Assembly: GCA_003439945.1 (NCBI GenBank)
Contig: QVRM01001225.1
Span: 124,001-188,000, forward strand
Length of the DNA: 64,000 bases
Direction: 5' to 3'
DNA from: Dermanyssus gallinae
Lineage: Eukaryota > Arthropoda > Arachnida > Mesostigmata > Dermanyssidae
The translations under genes were made by a program, and so were the position numbers. The notes beneath the pieces were generated by a model that did no database searches, was not told the DNA's origin, and saw nothing but the letters and a program-made list of their open reading frames with translations. This document shows positions 13,031 to 25,954 of this stretch, piece after piece (position 1 is the first letter of the stretch; each line of letters opens with the position of its first letter).

Positions 13031-13924
13031 GGCCTCGCAGTAGTAATAGTACATTCTCATAGTTTAGGATGAGATTCTCAAGTTGTTGGTGTTATTGTTA
13101 TTGTTGCTGTTGTGCTTCTTCTTCTTCTTTTTTCCTTTTCACCCTTCTCACGCGGTTCGACCTCAACGATTGGCTGATTAGCTGCTAGCAGCCTCGTAGA
13201 GACGACGGTGGTGGCAGTGGTGGTGGCGGGAACGGCCTGGCAAAGAGGGGATGGGCAAAAGAGAACACATGGGCATGCGGCGAGATCATCCCGAGGGACA
13301 CGGCCACAGCTGCCGCGGCGGGCGGCTGCTCGACCAGCACATGCAGCTCCGTCTAAGTGACTGACACCCGAGAGTTGACAGTGGCGGCTGGGGGGGGGGG
13401 ACCACCCATGCACGGGTGGGATGGGTAGTGGTCGTTCCAATCTGAACAAGGCACAATCACTGATCGAAGCCACTCGAATGCCGCCAAACTAGAGCCAAAT
13501 CAGCAGCAGCAGCAGCAGCAACAACAACAACAATAGCAACACCTATAAGAACAAAAACAACAGCAACAACAACAGCAGCAGCAGCAACACCTTCTTTTCC
13601 GCGTCCACCATCATCAACGGGAACAACGAGGACTTTGCTCATTCGCAGTCTAGGGTAGGCCTGTTTTGGCTAGGATATCCCGACCTGACCCGGAGGAATA
13701 GGGCACGATAGATCATAGATAGTGGCCTGATAATGGGAACGTGCGTCCGTCCATCCGTTCTTTCGCCGGCCACAAGCCAGCCACGGCGAGTGAAATCAAA
13801 CGAACGGGTGAGACGGAAGGCGGGATCATGATTACTATGATAATGATGATGATGATGATGTTCTTCGAGACGGCGACACCAACTGAGCTGTTGTGTTGTG
13901 TCTACGTATGTATGCATATGCGTG

Positions 13925-14016
<92 letters not shown>

Positions 14017-16400
14017 ATATATATATATATATATCTATATATATATCTATATATATATCTATATCTCTCTATATCTCTCTATCATCTATCTCTCTATCTA
14101 TATCTCTTCTATCTCTATCTATATCTATATATATCATCTATATCTATATATATATTGTTGTCACTGGTCCTGCGCTGCAGCGATGGCCGCCCCGAAAACG
14201 ACAGAAACGTCGAAGCCTGGAATGAGGCAAGCGACGCTTGGCTTAACTGGCTAGCCGTTTGTCGAAAGACATCTTTGGACAGATGAGCAGCACGAGGAGC
14301 AGTGTTCTAGTACCAGTAGAAGTGTTAGTGCTACATGTAGTAGAGAGAGAAGTGCTGTTCCTGCTCCATGTAGTACTGGCAGAGTACTACTACATGGATA
14401 GATAGAACTAGAGATAAACGACGATCTGGTCGTTGTCGCTTGCTAATTCGATCGGAGGTTCACAGAGTGGGGCCGGCGGCGGTGGTGGCGGCTCATGATA
14501 CCGGCGTTGCTGCTGCTGTTGCTGCTGCTGCCGTAGAGGTCGTTGGTTGTCGTCTATCTACGCATGCACGCACATACGCACACACAGAGAGACCGTGCGC
14601 TCGACTTAGCGACAGCAGCAAAATGCGTGAGAGATTCCCTCATTATCACTAGAGCGGTTAGACGGCCAGCCAGAGATTGCTGGCCCATTACCCCCTACAC
14701 CTCCGACCACTTCCCGGACTCCCCCCCGCCGCGGGCGCGCGAGCGACACAAGCCCATGGCGGTAACTCTGCTCATCGCGCCTTTCTTTTGTCATGTATCT
14801 TGCTGTTTGATCTTTCCCTTTTGTGGTCTCGTGCGACTGCACCCCCCTTTCTTTTCCGATATATCCTTCTTGCGCTCTCTCTCTCTCTATTCTCTCCTAT
14901 TTAGACTTTATGTGTTTTTTCTTCATGTTCGTATGTCCCGAAATGCGATATCTTTGATATTTGGCCTCGATTTGACGTTTTCTCTCATTCTCAAGGCGCG
15001 TGCGCTGTATTTGGTTATGCTCCCTCACCATCGTGTATCATTTGGCTTGCTGCTAATCATTCATTCCTGCTAATTAACCAATATTAGGTCGATTAGTTTG
15101 AAGAAGGCGACTAATATTAAGTTCTGGCTATTATAATGCGATACACCGTATTATATTGTGAATAGGAGAAGCAGCAGCACAGCATTGCTGTTGTAGATTG
15201 TTCTGACGGCGACGTATGTCAAACCTCTCGCGAGAACGGAGACGCACTGGATAAGTCGCTAAGAACGTATATTTATTATTTATTTATTTTCGCTGTGAGA
15301 CGTGCAACTTTTTCTATGGGATACACAAGATAAAACACCACTGCATTAAGTTTGCAAAGCTCTAAGAGAAGTCATAAAATAAAAAGAACACAATTTATAG
15401 AGCGCACTCAAACATCAGCATACGTTAGAGTCGCCAACTAAATAGAAATGTCAGCTATGAGTGACGACGATTTTCGCATAAATTAAGCAAAACGTAAAAA
15501 AATCAATACTATTTTTTGGATGACCGTCGTTGCCCTTTTGCAAAAAGAACAACAACCGCAGCAATAAAAACCACAACTACAAGCAAGTACAAAAAATAAC
15601 AACAGCAACAAACAAGTACAGCAACAACATCATCCACGAACAAGTACTAAACAGCAACAACAACAACAACAAAAGCACGGTGGCTGACATTTGAAACTAG
15701 TTCAGTCTTCACCCCCCCCCCTAAACCCGTCGTTCAGCAGTGAAAGAAAGGAAAGCATGGAGGGAGAGCATCGCTATCCACAAGTCAGCTTTTGTCTTAT
15801 CTCGTTGGCCCATCATCTTCAGGTCATACAGATAGCTGGCACGAACGAATCAGAGAGCGACCACATCAGCAGCAGCAGCGACAACGACGAAGAGCAACAT
15901 AGCGAAGAGGGCGAGACTACTACGGGACTTCCTGTGGGTGGGAATTTGGGCGCGCGTGGGCGGAGTCCCCTCTTGTCGTTTCCGCTGCCGGCTCATCAGA
16001 TGCTCATCTGGGAACATGCCTGCCGCTGTGGCTGCTGCTGCTGCTGCTACGGCCTGCTTTCGCGCGATTTTCCCACTCCTGCTGCAGTCATTCGTTCACT
16101 GCTACTTCACTCTAAGAGATAGCGATACATATGAAGAGCGAAACAAAAAGAAAGTTAGAGAGAGGAGGAGAGATCTCTGCGAAGCGAAGTCTACATGAAG
16201 TGAAAGGGGTACCTTGGCTAAACTGCTGGCAGCTAAGGCAGCTAAAGGGCGACCGGTGCCCAGACGAAGACCTCCCCCGCCGATGAGCCGAGGGACTGAG
16301 GCGGCTAAAGAGATAGAGATAGAAGATGTTGTTGAGAGGGGGGGGGGACATCGGCCCCCCATTGAGGCTTCGATTCGATGCTAAATGATTATTAGCCAGC
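13031..16400. other. GC-richer low-complexity island (CAG/CAA, ATG, TCTA repeats)
   Basis: It contains CAG/CAA runs (about 13498-13590), an (ATG)n run (about 13840-13862), a (TA)n-(TCTA)n compound array, CTG runs (about 14505-14530), a CAA run (about 15650-15672) and GA/CT tracts. Such islands often lie in arthropod exons, UTRs or introns. Overlapping frames on both strands give homopolymer-rich peptides only, and I can assign no gene. Confidence 0.4.
13927..14154. repeat. (TA)n-(TCTA)n compound microsatellite
   Basis: About 230 bp. Pure TA grades into TATC/TCTA and TCTC variants toward the right. Confidence 0.95.
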
Positions 16401-17920
16401 CTCTCGAGCTCTTCGGGCGGGTGGGCAGGCGCACGGTCGGTAACCCTTCACTTGTGTGAAAGTTGAATTCTGGGGGGGTTCAATTCGAAGGATAAGACTT
16501 CGGTCGGGAGGGGAATGTCTCCGCCCCGGGGGACTGGCCGCGTCGAGATGCATACTCACATTGGTTAGTGGCCATGTGCCATACGTTGCCCGACCACGAA
16601 CAAGTCGTTGTCTATGTACCAGCTTCTTTCCTTCATCTCCTCTCCTCCAGAGAAGCAATGAAGAAACTATATTGGAGGGAACAGCTAATTTGTAGATATA
16701 CGGCAATTGGCATGAATTGTGTTCCTGTTAAGAATTATTTGAGCACCATTGTTACGCCCACTAAACTCTTAGACATCTAGAAGATCTGTGAAAAATTAAA
16801 TAGGAGCAAGGCGGACAGAGAAAACGGAACAATGCAACAGCAGGATGTACTCTTAAAAACTCGGCTTATAATGTCGCTGGCATTCTGGTCTTTAGCCACT
16901 GGTCGAATTGGAATAGAAACTCAGTTTCAATTTGGTTCAACACATACTTTCGCGTAGTCCCAATGTCCGCAGAGGAATTAGCCCGTGCATAATTATAGAA
17001 GCGAGAAGTGAATGAGTAGGTGAAACACCAAAATGGCCGAGTATATACGCATAAGTCTTCACATGAATGATATTTTGTATGAGGGGTCCTCGCGGCGCGG
17101 GTCGGAACGTCTGCCCAGTGTGAACTGAAGGGACGCAATAAAAAACTAGGCGTAGAAAGGGCACTAGCAGGTACGTGAATTGATTCAGTCTTAACTTTAA
17201 GCTAGCCGGAGATGCAGTTTGTTTTCAAGAGAAGATGCTAGAATGCAATGTTCATCAACGAGTGTCCAAGCCTATGCCAGGCCAAAAAAGGTTTAATAAA
17301 CGCGATATAAAAGTGATAAACGAGCACCTGCCAAATAGAAACTCGCAACTTCACAGGTCAAATCCTGATATGTCAATATGCATTTCTTTAGCGCGGTATA
17401 AAGATGTGACATCTTGCCTATCTACTCAGAGCCAGCTATTACAGTCGAAAGAGTGTTTAGATACATTGCTACCATGTTAACAAGCTAGACGATTGGCTGA
17501 AACACAGAAGAACCGCCAATGAGCCCCTGTTTTACGCCTCTGTTGTTATTAGCCAATCTGCTCTCAGAAAATGTGACTTGGGCTTAATTGCTTCAGTAAT
17601 ACAACACATAGAATAGAACGGTCAGAAATCGTTCTTTCTGAAATATCGTGAACATGCTGGCCTAAAAACACGCGCGACAAGCACAGGAAAAATAATTCTG
17701 ATCCCTATTGGTCGACCTGGAGCGTGTATGAAGTGTAAAGAAGTCTGCAAAAACAGCGTTATATTAAGCTATATTTAGCGCTAAGCCTTTCCAAACCGGC
17801 CATTACATCAGGGAGCCGTGCCCGTGCAATACAACGGAATTACAAACTTAAATCCAATATAGTAAATAATATCCAATACAATTTGGCGCTGCTAATCGGC
17901 AAATATTATTCTTATATATA
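16401..17920. other. Unassigned spacer
   Basis: No recognised feature. It ends in TATATA immediately before the foldback element. Confidence 0.5.
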
Positions 17921-19056
17921 CAGGGTCATTCATATCGTTATGTACTTATTGCGAAATTTGGTAGAACGCGGCAAGAAAATATTTTTTCCAATGGAAGGAA
18001 AACGCGGAAACGTTTGTTTAGGAGAGAGAGTGAGATTCATAAAAGTAGTTATTCTGTCTTTTTTTTCCTACATAGTTGTGCGAAATCTACGTTTGCGGGA
18101 GAACCAGTCAACGCACGAAGGAACCGATTATACCGGCGTGTTTGGAGTTTGTGCACAACTAGCTTGCGTAGGGAAAAGCGAATAACCAGATTACGGAAAG
18201 TCATAAAAAGTCGATATGTTACGTTAACGCCTTTTCAAGAAAAATCGTAAAATTTTTCCATTACGACCAAAAATGTACGTCCAAAAGACCACTCTCACGC
18301 AATATCAATTTTAATGCTCACCATTTTCGTTCCAAGGTGACGGTGCTGCGTTACGTAGTTGTCAAGTAACTAAGCTTTTTCGACAGTCATAGTTGTTATG
18401 TTTTACGTGCACGTTTTCACGTCCAGAACCGTAAACTTTTGCCAAGACATTTCCGCTTCCACTAGGAAAAATTATTCTCTTGCCGAGTTATACCAAACTT
18501 CAAAATATGTACCTAACTTTCTCATACACCCTATGCAAGTATGCATGCCTTCACTTTCGGTATGGCTATCAAAAAAGCTTAGTTACTTGACAACTACGTA
18601 ACGCAGCATCATCACTTTGGTACAAAAATAGTGGGCATTAAATTTGCTATTGCGTGAGACTGGTCTTTTGGACATACCTTTTTGGTCGTAATGTAAAGAT
18701 TTGACGATTTTTCACGAAAAAGCGTTAACGTAAGACATAACAACATATCGACTTTTTATGACGTTTCTCAACCTGGTTAGTTGCTTTTTGCTACGCAAGC
18801 TAGTGATTCTTCCGTTGTGCAGACTTTTCCTCCGAACACGCCGGTATAATCGGTTCCTTCATGCGTTGACCGGTTCTCCCGTAAACGCAGATTTCGCACA
18901 ACTATGTAGGAGAAGAAAAGGCAGAATAACTAATTTTATGAATTTCATTCTCTGTCCTAAACAAGACGTTTCCGCGTCCTCCTTTCATTGGGCAAAAATA
19001 TTTTCTTGCCGAGTTCTACCAAACCTCGAAATAAGTACATAGTGATATGAATGACC

Positions 19057-19059
<3 letters not shown>
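17921..19059. mobile_element. Foldback element, copy A (CAGGGTCATT termini)
   Basis: A 1139-bp element bounded by CAGGGTCATT on the left and its exact complement AATGACCCTG on the right. It is flanked by TATATA on one side and a (TA)n array on the other. The left arm (about 17921-18390) and right arm (about 18562-19059) are long diverged inverted repeats. A loop of about 170 bp contains an internal segment that also occurs in copies B and C, here in the opposite orientation, so A is inserted in reverse relative to B. No transposase is encoded; short open frames in the arms mirror each other and are structural shadows. It is a non-autonomous DNA transposon, superfamily undetermined. Target duplication cannot be measured inside TA repeats. 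Confidence 0.85.

Positions 19060-19092
<33 letters not shown>
19060..19092. repeat. (TA)n microsatellite abutting foldback element A
   Basis: The TA tract begins directly at the right terminus of the element. Confidence 0.97.
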
Positions 19093-19093
<1 letters not shown>

Positions 19094-19593
19094 CGTCGTG
19101 TATGCATATTTCTAAGGGCATATTTCAGAGACACAGTCTCTATAAGGTCACGTATAATCTGTTTAGTCGATATTTAGCCATGACAGAGAGTTGCCGCCCT
19201 TGAGCAAAGTGCAACGATATTTTCTGAGCATGCGCTCACCACACTTATAACTGTTGTTGGTGTCGCTACTGTTGTTTACAGTTAAATCACTTGCGGTATA
19301 GTGGCCCTCCTGCGAAACATTCTGTATGCTAGAGGTGCGCATCTTCCGACTCCTGTTGGTGGTGTTACAGCAAACATTTACTTTCCCACTTTCATAAGCA
19401 GACTGGATTTTTTGTTCCCAAGCCTAGTGTAGGCATTTAGGCTATGCATGAAGTGCATGCGTTCCTGATGCCACCACAACGGGGGTAATGATTGTTGTTG
19501 TTGTGGTGGTGGTGGCAACCTCTGCTTCTGCTGAAGTAGTTAGTACTGTCTTTACTGTCATCACAACAGTCGCTGCTGGGGCTGCTCTTGTTT

Positions 19594-19628
<35 letters not shown>

Positions 19629-20888
19629 GAGGTATTCAGTGACCTCCCGCATCGTGTCTCTGCTGCGCTGACGCCGCGGAAATCTTCCCACCGTCTCATC
19701 CTTCTTCTTCTCCTACTCCTCCTCCTCCTCCTCTTCATAGCCTTCATTAACTCGGTGGGCGGATACATTCGCGCAACACAAGTAAAGCAATCAACTCTGC
19801 TTTACCGCTGATGTCGACCCGTTCGACATGGCCTCTTGTGGGAAGAAGCGGCAAGGGAAGCGGGGTTGTGGGGGGTTGTGGGGTGTTGTGGAGGAATAGA
19901 CGCATACACTCACTCACACATACATACACATGCGCGCAGAGACCCCGCGGAACATCCTCGCAGTGCACCGCCGTGGATGCGACAAATAACACGCAGCTTC
20001 GTCGCCGCTATCTGTGGCTATGTGTGTGTGTGTGTGTGTCGCTATACGAAGCTCATTGCACTTCGCTTTTGACCCAAAATAGCAACATAGCATCTACAAC
20101 AACAACAACAACAACAACGACCACATCACAACAGAACGCAAAGCAACAACAATAACAACCGAACGTTGAACGACAACAAACAAGGTTGCACGGCTGGCGA
20201 TGTGTTCATGCTGAGAACCCCCGTGCTCTGTTGCGCTCAGGCCGATCTGCTACATGGCCTTCAATATGCTATTACTGTTATTGTTGTTGTTGTTGTTGGT
20301 TGTGTTGCTGGAGTCGCTAGTTTGTTGTTGATATCATTGTTGTTGTTGTGATCATTATCATCATCATTTCCGCCGCCGCCGCCGTCGCCAGTGTTATTAG
20401 TTCGACCACAGAGATAGACCACCCGCTGCATGTTGCGCAAATAAATACGACCACATTCCGTCAGGGCGACCTTAGCAAGGCGGCGCAGTTGTGGTGGTTG
20501 CGTTCGATGGCACCTCAGTTCGCCACATGCGACCCTCGTCGCGAGCGAACAAAGGAGCTGCGGACGACGACAACAACGAGCGACAAGTCCTCAACTCGTG
20601 TGGGAGGAAGCAACAGCAGCGGCCGGAGTGAGCTCGCGAGGTATTTAGCTCATATCCTCAGTTCGAGTTCCTCTTTCTCTCTCTCTCTCTCTCTCTCTCA
20701 TGTGTCTGCTATGATGACTATTATTGAGCTTCACATCCGAGGAGGCGGCCGGGCCCGACCCGACCCGACGCAGCGCGGCACAGACGTACAGAATCCGCCG
20801 ACAGAGAGGGAGAACATAGGGGGCGTGTTTGATGGGCACAAAACCTACTACGTGCGGGCAGGCCGTGAGTGTCTTTAAGGGCACAAAC

Positions 20889-20943
<55 letters not shown>

Positions 20944-21594
20944 CATATACGTGTGGATCTGGGCATATATGTTTGTGCATGCGTAGCTAGGAAATCTAAA
21001 GCGGTCGGTCGGTATTCAATCGAACGACAAGAGACGACATACTGGAGACTGGAGAAGTGTTGTCTGTCTTTATGTCTGTCTATCAAAGAGCGCGCGCGAC
21101 AGGCCTATGATGATGAGCCGAGTGCGCGTCGACGCAATGCCGAGCACGGCGGGCTCGACATCTCCGACGACTTCTCTAGAGCGCGTGGGAACGCGGCGTC
21201 AATCGGTCTCAAAATTTGTCTCATGTCCATGAGGTGCGATAGAGATGAGATGAGATGAGACACGAGAACGAGCGAAACAACAAGAACCAACGAAACCATA
21301 CGAAACGACGCGACAGGTATTGATAATGACTGTCTACTTATCCTATCAATTGTCTATATATCTGTCGACATCAGAAGCAGTTGCGCCGTACGTACATGGC
21401 AGTTGACACACAGGCATAATTCCGAATGCCAAATGTTTTTTTTCGTAACTAATTCCAATCGGCAACACTGCACAACTGAAGCAGAAGATGAAAAACAACA
21501 AATTAAAACAACAAAACGATCACCAGTGGCACCTGTACTGTAGATATTCAGTGTGCGGGATACATGTGTTATAATGTTAATAACTAAATCATAC

Positions 21595-21632
<38 letters not shown>

Positions 21633-21926
21633 ATTTTGAATGGGACCGTCTTCTCGGAACAAAAAATGTACTTAAATTTAATTTGTCATCATTGAGTTTA
21701 AAATTCACAAACAAATTGAATTTTCAACACTGTTCAATTACCAATATATATATATATACATTGTATTTATTTATATAGCCTCGCAGTTATACACTAACAG
21801 TTGTAGCCTGAAGTGACCATTGCCGTCGACTGAAGCATAAGTGATACACGGGCGGTATCTGCAATTCTAACGTACAACAGAATTAAGTAAATTTGCCGAC
21901 GGGTTATGTCAATATCTCTCCCCCCC

Positions 21927-21962
<36 letters not shown>
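19093..21962. other. GC-richer low-complexity island
   Basis: It contains (GTT)n at about 19586-19630, (CAA)n at about 20096-20160, a (CT)n/GAGA-type tract at about 20680-20700, and (TA)n arrays at 20892-20938, 21598-21629 and 21933-21962. A minus-strand frame at 19437-19691 would encode an asparagine-rich peptide with His and Ser runs. It may be part of an exon, but I could not find a convincing pair of splice sites. Confidence 0.35.
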
Positions 21963-21966
<4 letters not shown>

Positions 21967-22215
21967 GTGTGTAAAGAGTGTTTCCTAGTTTAGCACACGC
22001 ATTTTAAGGATTTCGTTGTTTAAAACTTCTTTCTTTATTATAACATAGGAGCGGAAATGTCTTGTTTAAGAGTGAGATTAATCTGTTATGCTTATTTAGA
22101 TGGTAGGACATCACTTCACAAAGAAGGCCATTGAGGATGAAAAGTTGTCCGGTTGAGAAACCAGACAAACCGTCCTGTTAATTAATTAAAATTGTCCACT
22201 TAATTACACAACACC

Positions 22216-22218
<3 letters not shown>
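21963..22218. mobile_element. Foldback-related fragment E (one terminus)
   Basis: The right end reads ACACCCTG immediately followed by (TA)n. This is the complement of a CAGGGTGT terminus, as in the 60-kb palindrome. Internally, 'GAGCGGAAATGTCTTGTTTAAG' variants resemble the arm segment 'TCTTGTTT(A/C)GGAG' of the other elements. The left side abuts another (TA)n array but lacks a clear matching terminus. Probably a decayed or one-armed member of the group. Confidence 0.45.

Positions 22219-22267
<49 letters not shown>
22219..22267. repeat. (TA)n microsatellite abutting fragment E
   Basis: The TA tract begins directly after the ACACCCTG end. Confidence 0.97.
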
Positions 22268-22269
<2 letters not shown>

Positions 22270-25200
22270 TAGCATAAAAAGGCCAAGTCTTTTTTTAAAT
22301 CATTAGGAGATTATGTTGGACTGGATCCTATAAATTCTCCTCGGCCCTCCCTTTTTCCTTCGTCTCTTCCTTCCTATACCTGTCGCCCTCACTTAACTCC
22401 ACACCTCCATAGCCCCAGAGAAGCATAGAGACATACGCCTAACACACATAGATATGGCTCAGCGTTCTCTACTACTACTGGCTGTTCGTTTCGCATATTC
22501 ACCGTCCATTGTTTACTCATAGTTTCGACGGCCAGGTATGAATAACAATATTAAAAAGATAATCGCTTCAGCTACTGCGGCTTCAGGCTTTGGTCTGGAG
22601 CGGGGCAGGCGTGTGTTCGTATTCAACGGCGCTTATCGGCCAGTCTATTCGATGGTGACCATCACGTGCAGATGCCTATACAACACAGCAACTAACCTAG
22701 GCAACATACACACACACAGATGCAGTTACAATGACTCTACATACACATAAGTATATATATATATATACCCCTCGCATACACTGCTGGCTGAGCTGCTGCA
22801 GCCTAACGCGAGCTGCCCCCACACGGTCTTATCTTATCTGCGAGTTAATTTCGGAACGATCAGTGGCAAAAGGCCACCATCCTGCTTCTTTCAAAGACAA
22901 ATACGCATCATTCAGCATCAGTGGTCGAGGTCGAAAATTGCTCTCTCTTGCACTATCTACTTCAACTTGGCCTTCGCTTTGCCACGTTCTCCCCGCCTCT
23001 CCTCATCTATCTCGTTCCTGATCTCTGATGCAGAGAGCGAGAGAAAGAGAGAGAGAGAGGGGAAGAGAGAAACGAGAGTCTCGTTGAATTTCGTTGCGAT
23101 GTAAGCTCGTTGTGAGTATCTGTCCCGTGTGTGTTTGTGTGTGTATGCGAGCGAGCGACAGCTTCGTCTGAAGACACGTGAAGGCGCGATGCGCCTCGCC
23201 TCACGCTATACTACGCTAGAGTACGCAACGACGACGGTGTGTGAGGCGAGTGAGGTGCTGAGGTAATGGCGAAGCGAACGACCGGAGAGAACTAAGCAAA
23301 GCAGGCAGGAAAGCAGGCACGCTGACTGGCGACGGCTACGGCAGGCGGCAAACGGACGAAGTCAGTTCTCTCAGGTTCTCGATGTTGGTTCAAGGTGCCA
23401 AGTGCACTTTAGCTCGACTTCGGCTCCGACCGCCACCAGCTCTACCAGCTAGAAGATACCGTACGAGCGTTCGTTCTTCGCGCAAGCGAAGCTTCTGGAT
23501 TAGGCGTGTAATGGTTTTATGGCAGGGGTTTAACAGCACACACACTGTGGCAGCATCAGCAGCAGCAGCCGCTGCACAACCAGTAACAGTAATAGTAGCC
23601 AATGGGGATGACTTGGTCGTTGTCGTCGTCGTCGACAACAACGACAACAGCAACTACGATGAACACCCCAATGAAGGAGCGGCAATCGCAGGATTTAAGG
23701 GTTAAAATTGCATAAGAGATAATCGGATGCGCGGCAACGCGGGCTGCCGAAACGAAACAATACGACACTAAGACATACGCCAAGTTCCTTTCTCTGCTTT
23801 CTTCGCGCGCGCGTTTAGTCTCCACGACTGTTCTTCACGACTTCTTTTTTTTACATCCTCGTGAGAACCGTCCCTTCCGCGAGAGCGCCGATCTCCGGAG
23901 CGATGGCTGATCCCGCGCCAAATGATTATTTTTACTCCACTGTCCTTCGGCAGCTCTTGCTGCAGCTGCGGCGGCAAGAAACGCTGCGGCAGGAGAGGTA
24001 GCAGGCTTTCATTGTACTGCGGGGTAGAAAAAAAGTTTTGTTTTTAATGTCAAGTTAATTTTTGATGCAAATAACCTAGCTCGATATTAAGGCTGCTTAT
24101 GTGCCAAAAAAAAAACAACTACTGTATTTTACCTGATACATTCAGATATGAAGTCGACTAAGTCTGCCAAGAGTTGCCAGAATTTTTGCCAGGCTCTACA
24201 TTAGATGTCATAGACATAAGTCTTCTTATCGTGGGTCGTAAGGATCATAACAATCGTACTTTTCCGTGCGCGTTCGTAGGTTTTTCTATGAGAAAATGAT
24301 AAAGTCTATGCGGAAAAAGCTAAGTAATATAGAATAGCGAACTTGCTTCAAAGCCTGCAGAAGGTGCAAGAAGGCGCAGATTAGCTTTAAAAGCATTCGT
24401 ATTTACGTTTTGTAACACCGGCGGCTATGTTTCTATAGGGGAGACCCACCTACTCCATGGAAACGCTTTGCCAATTAGGTAGTTTTCTCTTCTAAACAAG
24501 GTACTGCCCTTTGTTCTCTCTTCCAGCACAAAAACAGATTTATCAAAAATCGCGAAACCATTGGTATGATTACAACATGCTCTAATCTGTTAGAATTATT
24601 TCGATTTTACTTTAAACAAAAAACAGTTAATAGTTTTGACATGGTAAATATACGGAACTATACGGCTGATCCTTGAGGTAATTTCAGAAGGTGCATGTAT
24701 GAATGCATTTCTATGGTCAGGTCCCTGGCAGCTTCCGACGTGCGGATTTCACCCATATTTGAGACACAGGCGGCACTTTAGCGATCGTCGTATCAGAACG
24801 AAGCTCACCGCTCAAATAGCTTCTTGGAAAGCATATTTTGAATAATTTAAACAACAACAATGTTCTTGTCGTGAGGGGGGAGGAGGCTCTGGGGAACAGC
24901 GTTTTACCTGCATGCATGCATATCCCTGTTTCATCTTCCACTAACAAATAAATAATCAGTAGGGTAACGGCGAATAATAAGGAAAACGGGTCTTCTTACA
25001 TGGCAGGCACAAGGAAAGCGGGTAATCCTGAATCATATTTCTGCCGATATTTTTAGTTTGGTAAGCGATCTTCGATACGTGTACATGTTTACATATTTTT
25101 TTTAAGTGTTTATAAATTAACTTAAAAACTAAACGTTAGAAATAGCCACCCGGTAACAGTAGCCGTCCCCAACGTTTAGTTTTCACGTATTTTACATGCT

Positions 25201-25479
25201 TACGTGAACGCAATGATAAAAGCTTCAGGCCTGGTTAGACTTACTCGTCAATACAGACAAAGAATGTGTCGTAACGCGTATTCTCAGAACATGCTATTTA
25301 AGCTACGGCGGAAACAAGATTTAGGCTTGGCGTTCCTAATCACCTCGGATAAGTAGACTTCACATATCTACGCTTTAAAACATAAAATTTCATCGCCCAT
25401 TACATTTGACTACTCGCAATAGCAATCTATGCCATTTTGAAGCCAATCAAATTAGCTTTAAAATACGATCAGAATATTA
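22268..25479. other. Unassigned region, partly GC-rich
   Basis: The segment from 22300 to 24000 is GC-richer, with a GA-rich tract at about 23033-23060 of the GAGA type common near arthropod promoters. A plus-strand frame ending at 23705 encodes an alanine run followed by an acidic/Asn stretch and a stop; it may be coding but has no recognisable domain. The part from 24000 to 25480 is AT-rich with nothing recognised. Confidence 0.35.
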
Positions 25480-25665
25480 AAGCGATGTCTCCTAGTCTAA
25501 GCCCTATAAAGCAATGAACTGTAAAAACACTCGGACACGCGATCTTGGCTTATCTACGGGAAGCCATGGTACGCGGGAAAAGTGGAATAATATCCCACAG
25601 CAGTTAAAACAATGAGCTAATTGTGTCAATGCCAAGTCAGTCCTAATTAAACACTGAAATTAATC
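25480..25665 (+). pseudogene. Tc1-like transposase, C-terminal remnant
   Basis: Plus-strand translation reads 'SPSLSPIKQ', a stop, then 'LGHAI' and, in a shifted frame, 'KWNNIPQQLKQ'. These match, in order, the third catalytic block ('SPDLSPIE'), the 'LGRR' segment and the 'EWNNIPQ' block at the C terminus of Tc1-family transposases. The third-acid position carries Lys instead of Asp/Glu and there is a stop, so it is inactive. Nothing recognisable precedes it. The motif order supports the call, but it is short. Confidence 0.5.
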
Positions 25666-25881
25666 AATTCAGCATACATTTGTGTTAGAAGGGAGAATGT
25701 CTTCATTGTGATATAGCTATTTTTCGACGCGGTTTACTTAAATATGCTAAAAAAAACATCACAGTCGATTAATAATTATATTAATCGGATATAGTATAGT
25801 CATGTTTAATATGGCTACGCTACTCTGATTACAATACATGTTCAATGCCAAATGTGATGGGTGATGCGAGTTTTGCCCCAA

Positions 25882-25885
<4 letters not shown>

Positions 25886-25950
<65 letters not shown>
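25886..25950. repeat. (TA)n microsatellite
   Basis: Pure TA tract of about 65 bp. Confidence 0.97.
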
Positions 25951-25954
<4 letters not shown>

